Assembly (NCBI RefSeq): GCF_020882245.1 | Contig: NC_083598.1 | Coordinates: forward strand, 50,567,858 to 50,631,857 | Source: Rhopalosiphum padi | Taxonomy: Eukaryota > Arthropoda > Insecta > Hemiptera > Aphididae | Length of the DNA: 64,000 nt | Reading direction: 5' to 3' | Shown here: one piece after another, positions 24,284-35,300 of the stretch | Layout of the letters: each line of letters opens with the position of its first letter | How positions within the stretch are numbered: the first letter of the stretch is position 1 | Notes under the pieces: model-generated | Seen by the model: only the letters and a program-made list of their open reading frames with translations | Told to the model about the DNA's origin: nothing | Database searches by the model: none | Made by a program: the position numbers and the translations under genes

Positions 24284-27127
24284 ATGAAAACGACCAAATT
24301 CAAAGTGAGGCGGTTATCTTGTTTTAATATGACTATTTTTTTCACACAATGCATCCAATATTCTAGGTTTATATTATGATATTCTTTACAATTTACTTTA
24401 CTATTATTGTCCATTGTTTTTTTTTTTAGATTCTCACGTTTTACGTATCACTCATATTATTATTGAGTGTCGGATCAACCATCGTTTTGGATTCAATTGA
24501 TTGGCCCGAAATAAAATATAACCACAACAGCGAACTCGAGTGAGTACAAATTATAACAAGACTCACCGATCAAATTTTCAAATTGCAATTTTTTATTTGT
24601 ACTCAATTCAAACTTTTAAATATATTCTAAAAATTAAAAAACATTTTAAATTATTTTAAAAACTAATTATTATAATTAGATAGGTACCTACTTTATGTAG
24701 TATACTAGTATAGTATGTAACTGACATTGTAACTATAAATGTAAATTGTAAATTTTATTGATCTCTTTTTTTTTGTTGCTTTCTATGTTCTCTGGTCCGC
24801 TAGATTTTCATTTTCAAAAAAATGGCTCTCTAGTAGCATTAAGTTGCCCATCCCTCCTATATACTATTAGTATAAAATTACAAATTACAATATCTATTTA
24901 TAAGTAGTTTACATTTATGAAATAACAGAATAACATAATATTTATTTATATTTTATAATTATGTTATTGATTTATAGTGACAGTTGGAAGTCGGCGATTA
25001 TTGGACTCTGATTAATTGATTAATTTGCCTATTGACCTCAAAACGGACTAGTTATGAATGTTCAATTTTAATGTAATTTTAACACACAGAATAATTTATT
25101 AAATTAGATTCACTACACTGGTTAATGGGATTATATAATGACAATTAAATAAATTACAAAATAGAAGAAACGTGCTGTTAGTGTGTGAGTTTACGACTTC
25201 ATGGACGGTTCTTATCGTTCTTATCTTAAACTAAATTTTCTTTTCTCAATAAACTAAGCAATTGTTGGTAATAGTACGTTGGCTAGTATATGCTATATTG
25301 ACGTCTAGCTTGTTTCGCAGAAATGTGTTAGAATTTTGTTGGTTTCTTCTTATATTTTTATTTCATTTTTTTATTGACATTTTTTCAGTACATATATCGT
25401 TGAATTAAACAATTTTATTTGTCTCCGACATTTTTTGTTTATCAAGACGAAAAGGTTTAATATAGAAATTTTCGATAACAAATGCTGTGATTTGAGTGTG
25501 CGAAAAAAAAATAAGCGTTCTTAAAAATTATGACAAGTTTCCTTAAATGAGCTTGCAACAATCCACAGGCTACATATACGTTGAACATGTTTTAAACCTA
25601 AGATACTGCGAAAGACTGAAAAAAATCCCAGGAAATCAAATTCATCATTGGTATATGGAAAAAGATCGGTAAAGAAGAAGTTGAAGAGGCATCGAAAAAA
25701 TGGTTCTAAAATGAGAGAAAAATTGTTCAAGTTACAGGAACATTGTTGCGCTAAAAAGCAGAGGACTTTGTGAAAAACATGAACAAAAATGATTTTGGTG
25801 TAATATGAAAGGTTGGTTTCAGCTATGGAAGAAACGCAAACACTTTTTCTTCGCTAAGCCACACGGGGAACAACTAACAAGGATTGTATTACTGAGTTTT
25901 TAATTACAATTTTTGAAAAAGAATACGTATTTTTTTTTTAAGTATTTTGTTTTATGAACTCGTTTGGTTAATGAATTCAAATGGCGTGATCTTAAAGTGA
26001 GTTTAATGAGCGGCAAGCTGGCGACCATAATATTTGTATATATCTTTGTTTTATTTTTAATAATAATTTTCTTCACATTCATTAATTATATAAGTACACA
26101 TTATTCAATGTAGTCGCTTAGGTACTTCCTCTCCTACTCACGTGACTTCTTCAACTAACTGGTCGATGATTAGTACATATAGGTACCTATATCAAGAATT
26201 TCCGTACAAACGAATAATATTATTATTAAATTCAGAATTTAATAAATTTAAAGTTACAATCTTTTTGGAATAATATACAAATATAAAAAAAAATGTATTT
26301 TTTATTTTTAATTTAAATTAACTGTTTTATAAAAAATTCATAGGTTAGGTTTAGCAAAACAAGTCAGACATCGAAATTTTAACCATCTACGTATATTGAA
26401 TTGAAAACAAAATTGTTATTTAAAAATTAAAATTATCTTCAATATAGTTATGTAGCTATATTGCCTACATAATACGCCGTACTAAAACATTTGTATTACT
26501 ATAATATTATATAATAAAATCAATATAAAATGAGATGTTCTATATTTGATTCACTTAGTATAATTACTGCCATTTTTATTTAATAATGGATTTATTCGAA
26601 TCCGGATTTTTGGAATTTTTAAGCATACTTAAACATTTTGAAATAGCTACTTTATTTAAGGCGTATTCTATGATTCGGTATAAACTTCTTATTTTCATAC
26701 GATAACTAACCTTTTTTTCTGTAAATAAATTATTAATTAGATGATATTTTTATAAAATGTTGATGTATCTAAATAAAAATTTGAATGAGTAGTTTCTGAG
26801 TTCAAACATTATAGTACTTTAATACTTTTTATTAGTTTAGCAGCAAATGTGTTTGATGAATCATTTGTGAGCGACGCTTCGGTAACGACGACTCCTTCGG
26901 AAAAACAGACCACGATGATCGACACTCCTTCTGAATGGACGAATGACGATAAAGTCAATCTATCGAAAAATTCCAAGACTAAGATGACAAATACAAGAAC
27001 GACGATGACGACAACTACATCGAATACGACGACCGTGACGTCTACATCAACGCCGACGTCTATGGCTTCGTTAACCACATCTGCGTTGACGATCACGTCT
27101 GCGACGACAACAACCGGCACATGTTAA
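24284..27127 (+). CDS. Predicted secreted Thr-rich (mucin-like) protein, three exons
   Basis: Not a recognised family. Exons are 24284-24304, 24430-24539 and 26836-27127. The junctions are AAA|GTGAGG to TTTTTTAG|ATT (phase 0) and CTCGA|GTGAGT to TTTTATTAG|T (phase 2), all in frame, giving about 140 residues. Residues 1-27 form a textbook signal peptide: MKTTKFK, then a hydrophobic core (ILTFYVSLILLLSV) and a small-residue cleavage zone near GSTIVLD. The mature part begins DSIDWPEIKYNHNSEL, then becomes Ser/Thr-rich. The last 50 residues are mostly Thr with Ser, Met and Ala, ending TTTTGTC, so dense O-glycosylation is plausible. Poly(A) signals AATAAA occur at 27341-27346 and just after. The 2.3 kb second intron contains a pogo/Tigger relic. 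Exon 3 uses an acceptor 5 bases before a competing TTTAG. Secretion is inferred from composition; a role such as salivary or cuticular protein is only a possibility. Confidence 0.6.
25430..25890 (+). pseudogene. Relic of a pogo/Tigger-like transposase (CENP-B-type HTH)
   Basis: Across frameshifts the plus strand gives a first HTH-like part (CEKKISVLKNYDKFP, NELATIHRLHIR), then VEEASKKWF-NERKIVQVTG, LLR-KAEDFVKNMNKNDF and WFQLWKKRKHFFFAKPHGE. The order WFxxxR...P(I/L)xGxxLxxKAxxF...GWLxxFKKRHxI is the CENP-B-type DNA-binding domain of pogo/Tigger transposases. It has several stops, and the DDE catalytic part is missing. It lies in intron 2 of the Thr-rich protein gene. Confidence 0.5.
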
Positions 27128-27349
27128 TTTTTCGATTTTAATGTCAATTAGGTATCTAATATCTCAGTCGTTAAAATATATCATTTCAAAAATTGTTTTG
27201 ATTTTTAAATTTAATTTACATGACTAACTTTCAATTTTAATTTTAAAAAATCGTTTCAAGCTTTATGTATTATATATTTACATAGTACAATATATTATAT
27301 TATTATATACTAACTGATAATATATCAATCAAAATGACAAAATAAATAT

Positions 27350-28672
27350 GTAATATTTTTATCGGAAATTTAAAATAAAATCAATCTAAAAATAAATGTA
27401 ATAAATATATTAATGCTATTTAAATTGAATTGCATAATAATTAACATTTGTGTTATATTGATTTATATTTAAAAAAATCGGAGGGTCTGAGCCCATTGGG
27501 TGCATGTATGTTGATTATAAATATATTATATACTTACGAATTACGAGCAGCAGGAACTGTATAGGGGACACTCACACTATGAGCTGCGCTACAACAATAC
27601 AACGGTATAATAGGTAAGTGAGAGCAAAGCAATTTGATTAATTTAGTTTTTAAGATGTATTAAAATGTTTAATAAATGAAAAATTAAGAAATATATTAAT
27701 AATGTTTAGATGTAAATTATATCGTCAATAACGATTTATTACCTAATAAAGTAATAACACGTGTGGTATATGTACCTACTTGTGTTATCATTTGTCTGTT
27801 TATTACGTATTATAATTAAGATGTGAAGCAGTGAACAGCCTAGCCAACAAATGTCTACATTCCTTTAAAATACTAAGTAAAAAAATGACTATGTTGTATC
27901 AATGCCTATAGGTATACATAGGCACACAGCAGATGAGTAACGTCATTTTACATTTATTATATGCATAGGTAGTAAGTACTTAATTTAGAGACCAGTAAAT
28001 TTAGATTGGCGGGTGGAAAAATGCATAAGTAGGCACACGCATTCATGAACATTTGTTTACAATTATCTTATGCGCGATGAATTTAAACAAACAAGGAACG
28101 AGCGTTTTTAACATCAGTCATTCGTATAGATAAGGTATTTTAGTTAAAACTATTTTTTTCTAGTTGTAAAAAAACCTATGGTGAACTATTTGTGATGTAT
28201 ACTTACAAAATCAATAAAATATTTATTCAGTACAAAAAGATGAACGACAGGTAATACGCCCGTTATCGTCAGTCCTTCGTCCGGAGAAGTATCTAACTAC
28301 AATAATATATGTGCTTCGAGAAATAATAAAAATCCACCATCGAAAAACTACATCTACGTGTTACAAAAGATATTTAGCTGCCCAATTTTAATTTCTCTTT
28401 AATAGGCGTGTCTAGAATTACTTCTAGGTAAGTATATCTGTAGTTGCAATTATACCGTCAAAACGTAATTTGGTCTATGGCTCCACACTGCAGCAAACTT
28501 TGTTATTTAATTATTAAGTAATATTTTGCAGTTTATAATGCACGAACAATGGAACATGAACTAGCAATACTCTTGGCGCATGAATTGAAATGAAACCACA
28601 ATTCTAAGGTTTAAAAAAGGTTCGGTGCTTTCTAAGGAATAAACTCAAGCTCATTCTGAATTTACATATTAT
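27350..28672. other. Non-coding stretch downstream of the Thr-rich gene
   Basis: No coding signal. 28540-28670 is slightly GC-richer, without an ORF. Confidence 0.5.
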
Positions 28673-29466
28673 CAAGGACGGCGAAAGCTATGGGCGACCA
28701 GGACGAGTGCTCAGTGTGCCAAACTGAAAATTATTTTTATTTAATTTCTTTTAATACGTATTAACACAGTGCCGTAAATACGACCATACGGAGGTGCACG
28801 ACGGTGCACTTGCACCCCCTGGCAATATATAGCAGGTGCAAAGATATGCGTTTGCACCTGTTGAAATAAACTGAACTGAAAAATCAAAATTTTATAAAAA
28901 TATAATTCCATTTTATTGTTTTATTGAATTGTTATTATTATGTTATGTTATGATTATGCTTTGCACCCAGGGGGCTCTAAGATTTGATTGAGGGGACTAA
29001 GCCATATTTTTCACATAATTTAATAACAAAAAATATAATATGTATTACCTATAGGTATGTTCTTAAGAGGATGGGGCTGGAGTTGCGCCTGTTTGCACCT
29101 GCTGAAATTTAATGGAATTACGCCAATGTATCAACAATCTACACAATTTTAAATATTCATTATCTAATGTAGATATATATGAAAGATAAATCTGCAATTT
29201 TCTCATATTTGTTTAATGAACTAGTTTTAATATTAATTATAGTTATAAGTATCAAATTTAAAATTACTATTATTTTTATACAATGCGGAAATTTTATAAG
29301 TTAATAACCTTATTACAATATTGTATGATCAGGTAATAAAGTTTAAAGTTATAATACAAAAATACATACCTGCTAATTTTATTTAAACTTACTAGAAAAC
29401 TTAATTTTATTACTACTCAAACTAGGGGAGGGGGTAATGGCGCCAATACTTCTAGCTCCGGCCCTG
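28673..29466 (+). mobile_element. hAT-like element, outer of a nested pair
   Basis: The left end is CAAGGACGGCGAAAGC then ATGGGCG; the right end reversed is CAGGGCCGGAGCTAGAAG then TATTGGCGCC. Eight flanking bases are CATATTAT on the left and CATATGGT on the right (6 of 8 match), as expected for an old hAT target-site duplication. A second hAT-like element is inserted inside it. No transposase is encoded. Confidence 0.55.
28767..29128 (+). mobile_element. hAT-like MITE nested in the outer element
   Basis: It starts CAGTGCCGTAAATACG and ends AATTACGCCAATG (imperfect inverted termini, 10 of 13). The flanks TATTAACA and TATCAACA match at 7 of 8 positions, an hAT-type duplication. TTTGCACCTG(T/C)TGAAAT occurs as a direct repeat near both ends. 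It is 362 bp, non-coding. Confidence 0.65.
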
Positions 29467-29474
29467 CATATGGT

Positions 29475-31985
29475 CAATCTTCCACTCTCACCGCACACCG
29501 ATAACAATTTTTAACACTGATGCTTGTTTATTTATAATACGTATAACTTATACTGTATAAGGCATAAGGTACATAAGTATTGTTGTTCACAATCAGTCAC
29601 TCGTCCAGTATATGCGTAATCGTCTCAATGATCTGAGAACGCATACGCATATCGTATCATTATAATATAAATATTAGGTAGAACTATGCATCTATACGAC
29701 CTCGTGTCCAAATCGTGTATAACAAAATACTTTTCATTCTATAGGAACTTACAATACCCAGCAGTACAGTATGTCTTGTAATATTACGTATTTATCTACG
29801 CATAACCACTTTTCTTTTTATACAAAAGAATAATAAATGTATCTCTTTACTCAAACGGTGACAAACACCCATAGACAAACTATAATAAGATTTTGTGTAT
29901 ATTTTTCGTCTATGAATGATTGGCAACTATTTACCCACGGCAACTGATTCCCGTGAAAAATAAAACAATAAAAATAACAAAAATTTGAAAGATGTAAAAA
30001 TTTAATGCAATGGCGCATATATTATAATAGTTTTAATGTTATTAATTATATTAATATTATTATCGTTTAAAGAGACAAATAAATAATAATATACATCTTA
30101 AAATTGTACGTAAAAAAAGTTACTGACATGTCTACTAAAAGTTACGTTAGGCGGGTCATCGTCGTCGTATGCAGAAGGGGGTGGTGGGACGTTGGAGTAT
30201 ATAGAGTACAGAGATTCCCTGTCCGACATACATACGAGCGAGATCACACACACGCATACACACACACACACACACACGCATACTAGTTAAACTATAGTTG
30301 TATTGTTGTTCAAGTGTTGAATACATATAATTAAAAGATTATTTAAATTTCGGTTAGCTGGCGGGGCGGCAAAGGAAACGCGCTCCTATAACACTGTCAA
30401 ATAAGTTTCTTCAAATATTTATTATTATTTTTCAATAATCACGTATACTGAGAAGTAGAAAAAAAATCTACACAATAAATAAGACTAAATAATCGATAGG
30501 TGGCTAAGAACTACGTAAATTTTTCATTTTTTTTTTCAAGTTTTTAACTGTAAACATTTTGGTCCGTATTCGTTGTGATCGACACACACGATAAAAAAAA
30601 TACACACAAGTATTGTCAGTACATGTAGTTAAATGATTACAGCGCAAGAAAAAAAAATATCACAAAAAAAAAAAAAACTCGAAATGCTATCAATAGACTC
30701 GTGCGATAAATAAACAGAATAGAGCGTAACAAATGGATATAATATATTGTTATTATCGTTTAAATGTTATTATTCGCAGAGTATACTATTGACATTGGTT
30801 TTTTTTTTTATTTTATTAGTTACAATATCTATAATGTATGAACCAAAAAAAATCAAACTTTTTGGAAAAAACTCGATGAGAAAGCATTACGATTTTTTTT
30901 TCTTCGTTTAACAAAAATTTCATAAAGTTAATTATCATATATTATAATATAATAAACCCTATAATAATTCTATAATAAACACATAACCTACATTTTATTA
31001 TTTTTTTTATTTTTTTTTAATCTAAGAAAACGGAATGACGAAAACATTCAAAATGTTGCACTTGTTTTCTTTGCGTTATAGATGTTAAAAAATCATTAAC
31101 TATCAATTAATAGTATTACAATTAATTATTGCTGAAATTATGTTTGAAGAGACTATTATTCTGTTATGAATTAGTTGATTAAATAATGATATCATAAGAG
31201 GCAGGGGTTAGACTAGAAATTTATGATGAAATTAGCACTATATAATGATCCCGAAATACTTCATGCTCTAAGTCAAATACTTGTTATAAAAGTAAAAACT
31301 AATTGACATAAAAGCATACATATTTATATATATATATATATTATACATATATATAAATGTGTATGGTATTTTAATTTAGTATGTTAAAGTGAAAATTTGG
31401 CAAAAATCAAAAATAAAAGTGAATAAGTGTATAAAATAAAAATGTATACTAAACAAGAACACTACGGTACACTTTGATTCCATTTTTCTTTGTACAATTT
31501 TTATAAATATTATATGTAAATGTTTTTTTCTTAAATTTTATTTTATTATCATTGAAAATGAAAAGTGCAATAATAACCAAAAAGTAATAAATAATAATTG
31601 GTCATGCTAAGTTTTGTATTGACTACTAATATTAAAGTAAATAAATTTAATAAACGAATAACAAAATCACTGGTTAAATTACAGGAACTGACTTTGGAGG
31701 CGGCACACCCAATGTACCTACTATTTCTGAATTCTAAATGAGATTTTTAGTGATGATTTAGTATAAATATATATTCTTTAGTATAAAATAGAAAGAAAAT
31801 GTTACCCATTTGGGTAATCAACACAAAGAATTGAGGTAAACTACGATTTGCTTAATCGTTTTTTCTAGAAAAAAAAAACAAAAAAAATAATTAAAAAAAT
31901 AATAAAAAGCCTTATAATTTAAATACAAAAATAAAACTTTTAACACATAATACTGAACAGAAAGACATAAAATATGTTTTTTTTT
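29475..31985. other. Non-coding stretch, possibly including the far 3' UTR of 14-3-3 epsilon
   Basis: Many poly-A and poly-T runs, two GC-richer patches (30140-30250 and 30355-30400) and a CA microsatellite. No gene supported. Confidence 0.5.
30244..30281. repeat. Interrupted (CA)n microsatellite
   Basis: CA runs interrupted by GCAT. It ends a GC-richer patch (30140-30250). Confidence 0.9.
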
Positions 31986-31990
31986 TTTTA

Positions 31991-31996
31991 TTTATT
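31991..31996 (-). terminator. Candidate poly(A) signal of 14-3-3 epsilon
   Basis: AATAAA on the minus strand (TTTATT as written), about 265 nt beyond the 14-3-3 epsilon stop. It is the first canonical hexamer noticed downstream. Other copies follow in the AT-rich stretch to about 31.5 kb, so the true 3' end is unresolved and the 3' UTR may be longer. Confidence 0.35.
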
Positions 31997-32260
31997 AAAT
32001 TATTATTTTTTGGGAATTGTATAAGATTAAATCAAAATTGCTGTCGTATGTTCCCCTGCCAATGAGATAAAAGTAAAATCAAAGTGTACGAAAAAAAAAA
32101 TTTGACAGTCTTGGAGTGAGTCGCTTTACTTTACTTATAGGGCTGTAACTATTGAATGCATATTTTTTATGTTTTCATATTTGATATTATTTGTACACAG
32201 ACACTGTTTTTTTCGATGACAATTATAGTTATTTTATTATAGAGCAGTCACAGAAGGCAT

Positions 32261-32319
32261 TTATGAGACATCTTGATCTTCAACATCTTGAAGCTGCTCT
32301 TTAGGTTCAGCTTCTGTAC
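32261..32319 (-). CDS. 14-3-3epsilon: 14-3-3 epsilon coding exon 6 (C-terminal tail)
   Basis: This exon encodes the divergent acidic tail TEAEPKEQLQDVEDQDVS followed by TAA. The acceptor is TTATCTTAG|GTACAG. The last nine residues match the tail typical of insect epsilon proteins. Confidence 0.95.
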
Positions 32320-35300
32320 CTAAGATAAATTAATTTTCATTTTAATAAAATAGAATAAAAAATGTATTTAATTTTGTATTCATTCATACCATCTCCTTGC
32401 ATATCTGAAGTCCACAAGGTTAGGTTGTCCCTTAACAACTGCATTATAAGTGTGGAATCTTTATAGCTCTCTTCGGATAACGTGTCCAATTCAGCAATTG
32501 CTTCATCAAAAGCTTTTTTAGCTAAATGACAAGCTCTATCAGGGGTGTTGAGAATCTCATAGTAGAATACAGAAAAATTCAATGCCAAACCCAACCTGTT
32601 AGGAATATAAAAATATTTAAATGTACAGGTATATAGTTATCAATAATATGAACATATGATAATACCTTATTGGGTGAGTAGGAGGTAAGTCTTGATTAGC
32701 GATATCGCTAGCGGCTTTATAGGCGACCAGAGAATGTTCAGCAGCTTCTTTTCTATCATCTCCAGTAGCGAATTCAGCCAGGTATCTATGGTAGTCACCT
32801 TTCCTATGAAATTATTTATAAAACATTAATAACTATAAAATCACAATTCTATAACGACTATAACTACACAGTTTTAACATAGATCAATAGTAGTTAACTG
32901 ATAAATTAATAAAATAACTTACATCTTATAATAGAAAACTTTAGATTCGCCTGATGCAGCACATGCTATTAAATGTTTATCAAGTACATTTAGAATGTCT
33001 GAACAAATATCCCGTAATTCTTTCTCAACCTGTAAATCAATTTAAATTATTTAATTAATTGATAAATATAAAATTTTGTAGTTTAAGTAGTTCATACTTG
33101 CGATCTATATTGGCGGATCATCTCTAGCTTTTCTTCAGCACCTTTGTTCTCTTCTTTCTGTTCAATACTTGAAATAATGCGCCAACTTGCACGTCGAGCT
33201 CCAATTACATTCTTATATGCTACAGATAACAGGTTTCGTTCTTCTACAGATAATTCGACATCTAATGATGCTACTTTTTTCATGGATTCTACCATTTCTA
33301 AAAATTAAGAAAATAACATTTAATTAGTTACAATATTTATAAATGAAATGTATAAATTACAAATGAAAATTGTTAACAGGTATATTATGTCTGTTGTGTT
33401 TATATTTAAATTTGAAGAGAATATAACCTCCTCGACATACCGGTTACTTTTAAACCTATTGATAAGTATTTAACTTCTTTTCTATATCTATTCATTTAGG
33501 AAAACTTTGTATTCATCAAATTTAGAATTAGCAAATTAGCAAGAATATATTATTATCTAATACCTAGAGATCTGCCGATGATGCTTTTTGGATATTTTAA
33601 TTTTAAAACTGTAAATTTTTTTTAAATTTAAAATGGTCAATATTAAAAAAAGGTCCTATCCTTACTTTTAATTATGAAAATAGGACAGTTTTCTGTACTT
33701 GAAATTAAATCGAATGGGGTTCTTAGTGTAATATTTATTATGTTATGCGTTAGTAAGTCAGAAGAACATACGTGGGTACGATATTCTCTTAAAGGTAGAT
33801 TAATAAATAATTTTCTAAATGTAGGTAATATAATTATTATAATGATCTACAATAATGTATCGTATATGGTAATATTAAGTTTAATCAAATGAAAAATATA
33901 CTTAAAAAATAAAAAAAAAATTTTGAAATTTTGAAACCAAATGCTACCGAAGGTTTATTTTGTATGAATTGAAAATAAATGAATGGTCTTACTATATGAT
34001 TAACTAAATTTGTGGAAACTATTCATAGATTTTAAAAAGACTTATTATATCCACAAAGTCTTTATATTATTAAGTACGAGTTCGGTTTTTCAAAAAAATC
34101 AATAGCACTAACTAAAACGTGTATGGGAAAACACAAAAAAAATAAAGAGTGGGAATGCAAAATGTAACATCAGGAACTTTTACAGTGGAAACCGGGCTGG
34201 AACAGGGTACAGGTCCCAATACTAGAAGTCTACAGTACTTTTTAATCTTGCTCTGGAGAACATTTTAAGGATACTACAGGACAATAAAAATGATTTATTT
34301 ATTAATCAAAAAATACGGCGGCTCCCTGATTTAGTTGACGATTAACACGATAATATGCAAATCGCTTGCAGACACAACTAACACGGCCAAAGTGTCAGTT
34401 AGAAGAAGCAACGAAAAAAATAGGTTTTAAAATCAATACTGAAAAAAACGATAAAGATGAAAATTAAGCCCCATCATCAAGATGATGACCCCAAGAAGAC
34501 GAAGGACTTAAACTATGAAAAAGTTGGCTATTTCAAATATTTAAGAAGAACTTTAAGCAATAAGAATGACTGGCCTAAGGCAAAAGTATTCGAATAAATA
34601 ATTAAGCCAAAAAAATTGCGCTACGCACTAACAACATTTTTTAACATCCAAACTGATATCTAGAAAGACGAAAATATATGTGGCTATTATTAGACAGATT
34701 CTCAAATTTGATTACTAAGCTTGGATGGTGACAAAACAGAGACAAATTTGATGACTTTTGAAAACGGAGTATATTGTATATAGAAAAATACATGGATTTA
34801 TTATCGATGAAATGATGGGGATCGGGTGGAGAAGTTAAAACAAAAAGCTGGAAACTAGCACCAGTAACAAGGTTTACTAAGGGCCAAAAGATACAATGGT
34901 TAGGCTACATAATGAGAAAAGGAGAGAACGAAACAGTTAGAGTAGCCCTGGAATAGAAACCAGAAGGAAAAAGATCTAGAAGAAGAGCTAAAAAGGAAAA
35001 GATAAATTGATATAGTAATAGATCTAAAAATCCTTTCGAGTTTAGGACTGGAAAGAGGCGAAATATGGTAAAAGTGGCAAAAACCATTAAAGAATAGATA
35101 TGACAGAAGAAATATAAAAAAATATGAACATTTTTAAATAAATCTTAAAACAATAGAATTCGTTATTTATGGTAACCTATTGTCTACATTTACCAACACG
35201 TATTATATATTGCAAGGTTTAGTAAAATGACAAAAAAAAACACTTCGATATATATATTTATATATATATATATGAGACACACAAATCGCATAGTAATCGT

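Noticed and set aside
26809..27120. Minus-strand Val/Asp-rich ORF of 103 codons
   Set aside because: Antisense shadow of the Thr-rich exon (ACG/ACA codons read as Val, Asp).
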